The notes below the pieces were generated by a model. That model worked only from the letters and a program-made list of their open reading frames with translations, was not told the origin of the DNA and searched no databases. Positions 62,201-64,000 of a stretch of 64,000 bases of DNA are shown piece after piece. Both the position numbers and the translations under genes were made by a program. This stretch comes from Pseudomonas graminis (GTDB lineage Bacteria; Pseudomonadota; Gammaproteobacteria; Pseudomonadales; Pseudomonadaceae), in NCBI RefSeq assembly GCF_001705435.1, contig NZ_MDEN01000059.1, positions 1-64,000 on the forward strand, in the 5' to 3' direction. Within the stretch, counting starts at the first letter, position 1; the number at the start of each line of letters is the position of its first letter.

Positions 62201-64000
62201 GCTGCCGCTTCCTCACTCAAGCCCGAATGGCGCAAGAGTGCGTCAATCGAAGGCTCGCGTCCGCGGAAGTCGACGAACAGCACCATCGGCGCCTGGGACC
62301 CGCCCCGCGCCAGGATGGCCTCACGGAAAGCCCGGCCGGTCTGCTCGTTGAATACGCCTTCTTCCTCGAACTTGGAGAACGCATCGGCAGATAGCACTTC
62401 GGCCCACTTGTAGCTGTAATAGCCCGCCGCATAACCGCCGGCAAAGATGTGTGCGAAGCTGTTCGGGAAGCGGTTGTACGCGGGCGGACGCATGACCGAC
62501 ACCTCGTCACGCACGGCTTCGAGCACTTGCAGCGTGGTGCGGCCGTCGCCGTGGGTGGCGTGCAGCTCGAAGTCGAACAGTGAGAATTCCAGTTGGCGAA
62601 CCATCATCAGCCCGGACTGAAAATTCTTCGCCGCGAGCATTTTTTCCAGCAGGTCCTGAGGCAGCGGTTCACCGGTTTCGTAATGACCGGAGATCAGCGC
62701 CAGGCCGTCCGGCTCCCAGCACCAGTTTTCCATGAACTGGCTAGGCAGTTCGACCGCATCCCACGCCACGCCATTGATGCCCGACGCGCCCGCATGCTCG
62801 ACGCGGGTCAGCAGGTGATGCAGGCCGTGGCCAAATTCGTGGAACAGGGTGGTGACTTCATCGTGGGTAAGCAGCGCAGGCTTGCCGCTGACCGCCGGGG
62901 TGAAGTTACAGACCAGATTGGCCACCGGGCTTTGCAGTGTGCCTTCAGCGGTGCGACGACGATCGCGGGCGCCGTCCATCCACGCGCCGCCACGCTTGTT
63001 GGCGCGGGCGTAGAGATCAAAGAAGAAGCGGCCGACGTGCTGGCCGTTTTCCTTGATTTCGAACAGGCGAACGTCCGGGTGCCAGGTGTCGAAGCCCTTC
63101 TGCTCGGCGATTTCAATGCCGTACAGTTTTTGTACGATCGCGAACAGGCCGGTCAGCACTTTGTCGACCGGGAAGTAGGCGCGCAGGGCTTCCTGGGAAA
63201 CGCTGTAACGCTGTTCACGCAGTTTCTCGCCATAGAAACCGCTGTCCCAGCTTTGCAGGTCCGGGCAGCCTTGCTCGGCGGCATAGGCTTTCAGCTGCTG
63301 CAGATCCTGAACGGCAAACGGCTTGCTGCGCTTGGCCAGATCACGGAGGAAGCTAAGAACGTGATCGCTCGACTCAGCCATCTTGGTGGCCAGACTCAGC
63401 TCGGAGAAGCTGGCGAAACCCAGCAGTTTGGCCAGTTCCTGACGCAGATCGAGAATCTGCTCCATGATCGGACCGTTGTCGTTTTTGCCTGCGTTCGGCC
63501 CCTGGTCAGACGCGCGGGTGCAATACGCCGCGTAGACTTCTTCACGCAGCGCGCGGTCTTCGGCGTAGGTCATGACGGCGTAGTAGCTCGGGAACTCGAG
63601 GGTGATCAGGTAGCCTTCCAGGTCTTTCGCCTGGGCAGCGGCGGCCATTTGGGCTTTGGCCGAATCGGTCAGGCCGGCGAGGGCGGCGTCATCAGTGACG
63701 TGCTTGCTCCAGGCTTGAGTCGCGTCGAGCAATTGGTTGGAGAACTGGCTGCCCAGCTCGGACAGCTTGCTCTGCACCTCGGCGTAGCGTTTTTGCTGCT
63801 CCGGCGGCAGATCAATGCCCGACAGGCGGAAGTCGCGCAGCGATTGCTCGAGAATGGTCTTCTGGGCGACGTCGAAATTCGCCGCTTCCGGGCTGTTGGC
63901 CAAGGCTTCGAAGGCCTGGAACAGCTCGCGATTCTGGCCCATTTCTGTCGAATAGGCGCTCAGGGCCGGCAGACAAGACTCATAGGCTTCGCGCAGTTCC
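62197..64000 (-). CDS. prlC: Oligopeptidase A (PrlC), 5' end outside the window
   Basis: The C-terminal 600 residues of an M3-family zinc peptidase; the frame runs open to the right edge (ELREAYESCLPALSAYSTEMGQN), so the Met at 63942 is internal. The zinc motif HEFGHGLHH (in TLFHEFGHGLHHLL) and the downstream Glu in the DAVELPSQFMENW segment are intact. It degrades small peptides, including cleaved signal peptides, in the cytoplasm. Full length should be about 680 residues. Confidence 0.95.
   Translation of the reverse strand, partial: ELREAYESCLPALSAYSTEMGQNRELFQAFEALANSPEAANFDVAQKTILEQSLRDFRLSGIDLPPEQQKRYAEVQSKLSELGSQFSNQLLDATQAWSKHVTDDAALAGLTDSAKAQMAAAAQAKDLEGYLITLEFPSYYAVMTYAEDRALREEVYAAYCTRASDQGPNAGKNDNGPIMEQILDLRQELAKLLGFASFSELSLATKMAESSDHVLSFLRDLAKRSKPFAVQDLQQLKAYAAEQGCPDLQSWDSGFYGEKLREQRYSVSQEALRAYFPVDKVLTGLFAIVQKLYGIEIAEQKGFDTWHPDVRLFEIKENGQHVGRFFFDLYARANKRGGAWMDGARDRRRTAEGTLQSPVANLVCNFTPAVSGKPALLTHDEVTTLFHEFGHGLHHLLTRVEHAGASGINGVAWDAVELPSQFMENWCWEPDGLALISGHYETGEPLPQDLLEKMLAAKNFQSGLMMVRQLEFSLFDFELHATHGDGRTTLQVLEAVRDEVSVMRPPAYNRFPNSFAHIFAGGYAAGYYSYKWAEVLSADAFSKFEEEGVFNEQTGRAFREAILARGGSQAPMVLFVDFRGREPSIDALLRHSGLSEEAAA

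Noticed and set aside
63942..63942. prlC starting at the Met at 63942
   Set aside because: The frame continues open to the window edge with family-like sequence upstream of this Met, so it is internal.

Overview
The window is a chromosomal segment of a Pseudomonas species. The evidence is high GC, dense short-gap operons, recognisable Pseudomonas families (DUF1127, DUF2388, AlgB/KinB, ErsA, cytochrome c4, GcdH/GcdR) and, from about 29 to 54 kb, a gene order I know from P. aeruginosa (algB-kinB-ampDh2-dgcH-EEP-dsbA-cc4-engB-ersA-polA-DUF2782-thrB-znuA/zur-znuCB-metNIQ). Departures from that order (an inserted EAL gene and katE, no nrdJ genes) and the PolA and catabolic neighbourhood suggest a plant- or soil-associated lineage; this species-level placement is inference. 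No tRNA, rRNA, CRISPR array, prophage or insertion sequence was found inside the window.

Left part (1-15.5 kb): a strong stable-RNA-type promoter leaves the left edge. Next come the glutarate genes gcdH-gcdG with their divergent regulator gcdR, the pyridine nucleotide transhydrogenase pntAA-pntAB-pntB, an acetyl-/succinyl-CoA transferase, a DUF1127 gene surrounded by repeated ACCCGTACAGTT-type motifs, three tandem secreted DUF2388 proteins translationally coupled to a DUF4105 protein, a GFA-family zinc protein, a CitMHS citrate carrier with a long leader, and a TerC membrane protein.

Middle part (15.7-29 kb): a Na/Pi-cotransporter family protein, a membrane-anchored M16 protease, a DUF5924 membrane protein, a four-gene Mce/Mla-like lipid transport operon (STAS-fused permease, ATPase, MCE protein, lipoprotein), a SpmA-SpmB fusion and gltP. 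A 700-base gene-poor stretch with RNA-like dyads follows, then envelope and stress genes (Ivy lysozyme inhibitor, DUF1328, a small membrane protein behind a sigma-54-like promoter, a triple-BON protein behind an AlgU-like promoter).

Right part (29-64 kb): algB-kinB alginate control, two c-di-GMP enzymes (an EAL and a GGEEF protein) flanking the amidase ampDh2, dsbA, cytochrome c4, engB, the ErsA small RNA with a consensus AlgU promoter, polA (whose 3'-5' exonuclease residues are altered), thrB, the zinc system znuA/zur-znuC-znuB, katE, methionine uptake metNIQ, a Sco copper chaperone, SulP transporter plus carbonic anhydrase, a radical SAM protein behind a LexA box, a TpbA-like phosphatase, a secreted PI-PLC-like protein with a duplicated C-terminal domain, yheV and the 3' part of prlC.

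The strongest items for follow-up are the lost PolA proofreading site, the ErsA locus, the DUF2388/DUF4105 operon, the structured 26.7-26.9 kb region, the LexA box on the radical SAM gene, and the PI-PLC protein. No entirely new multi-gene system could be demonstrated from sequence alone.
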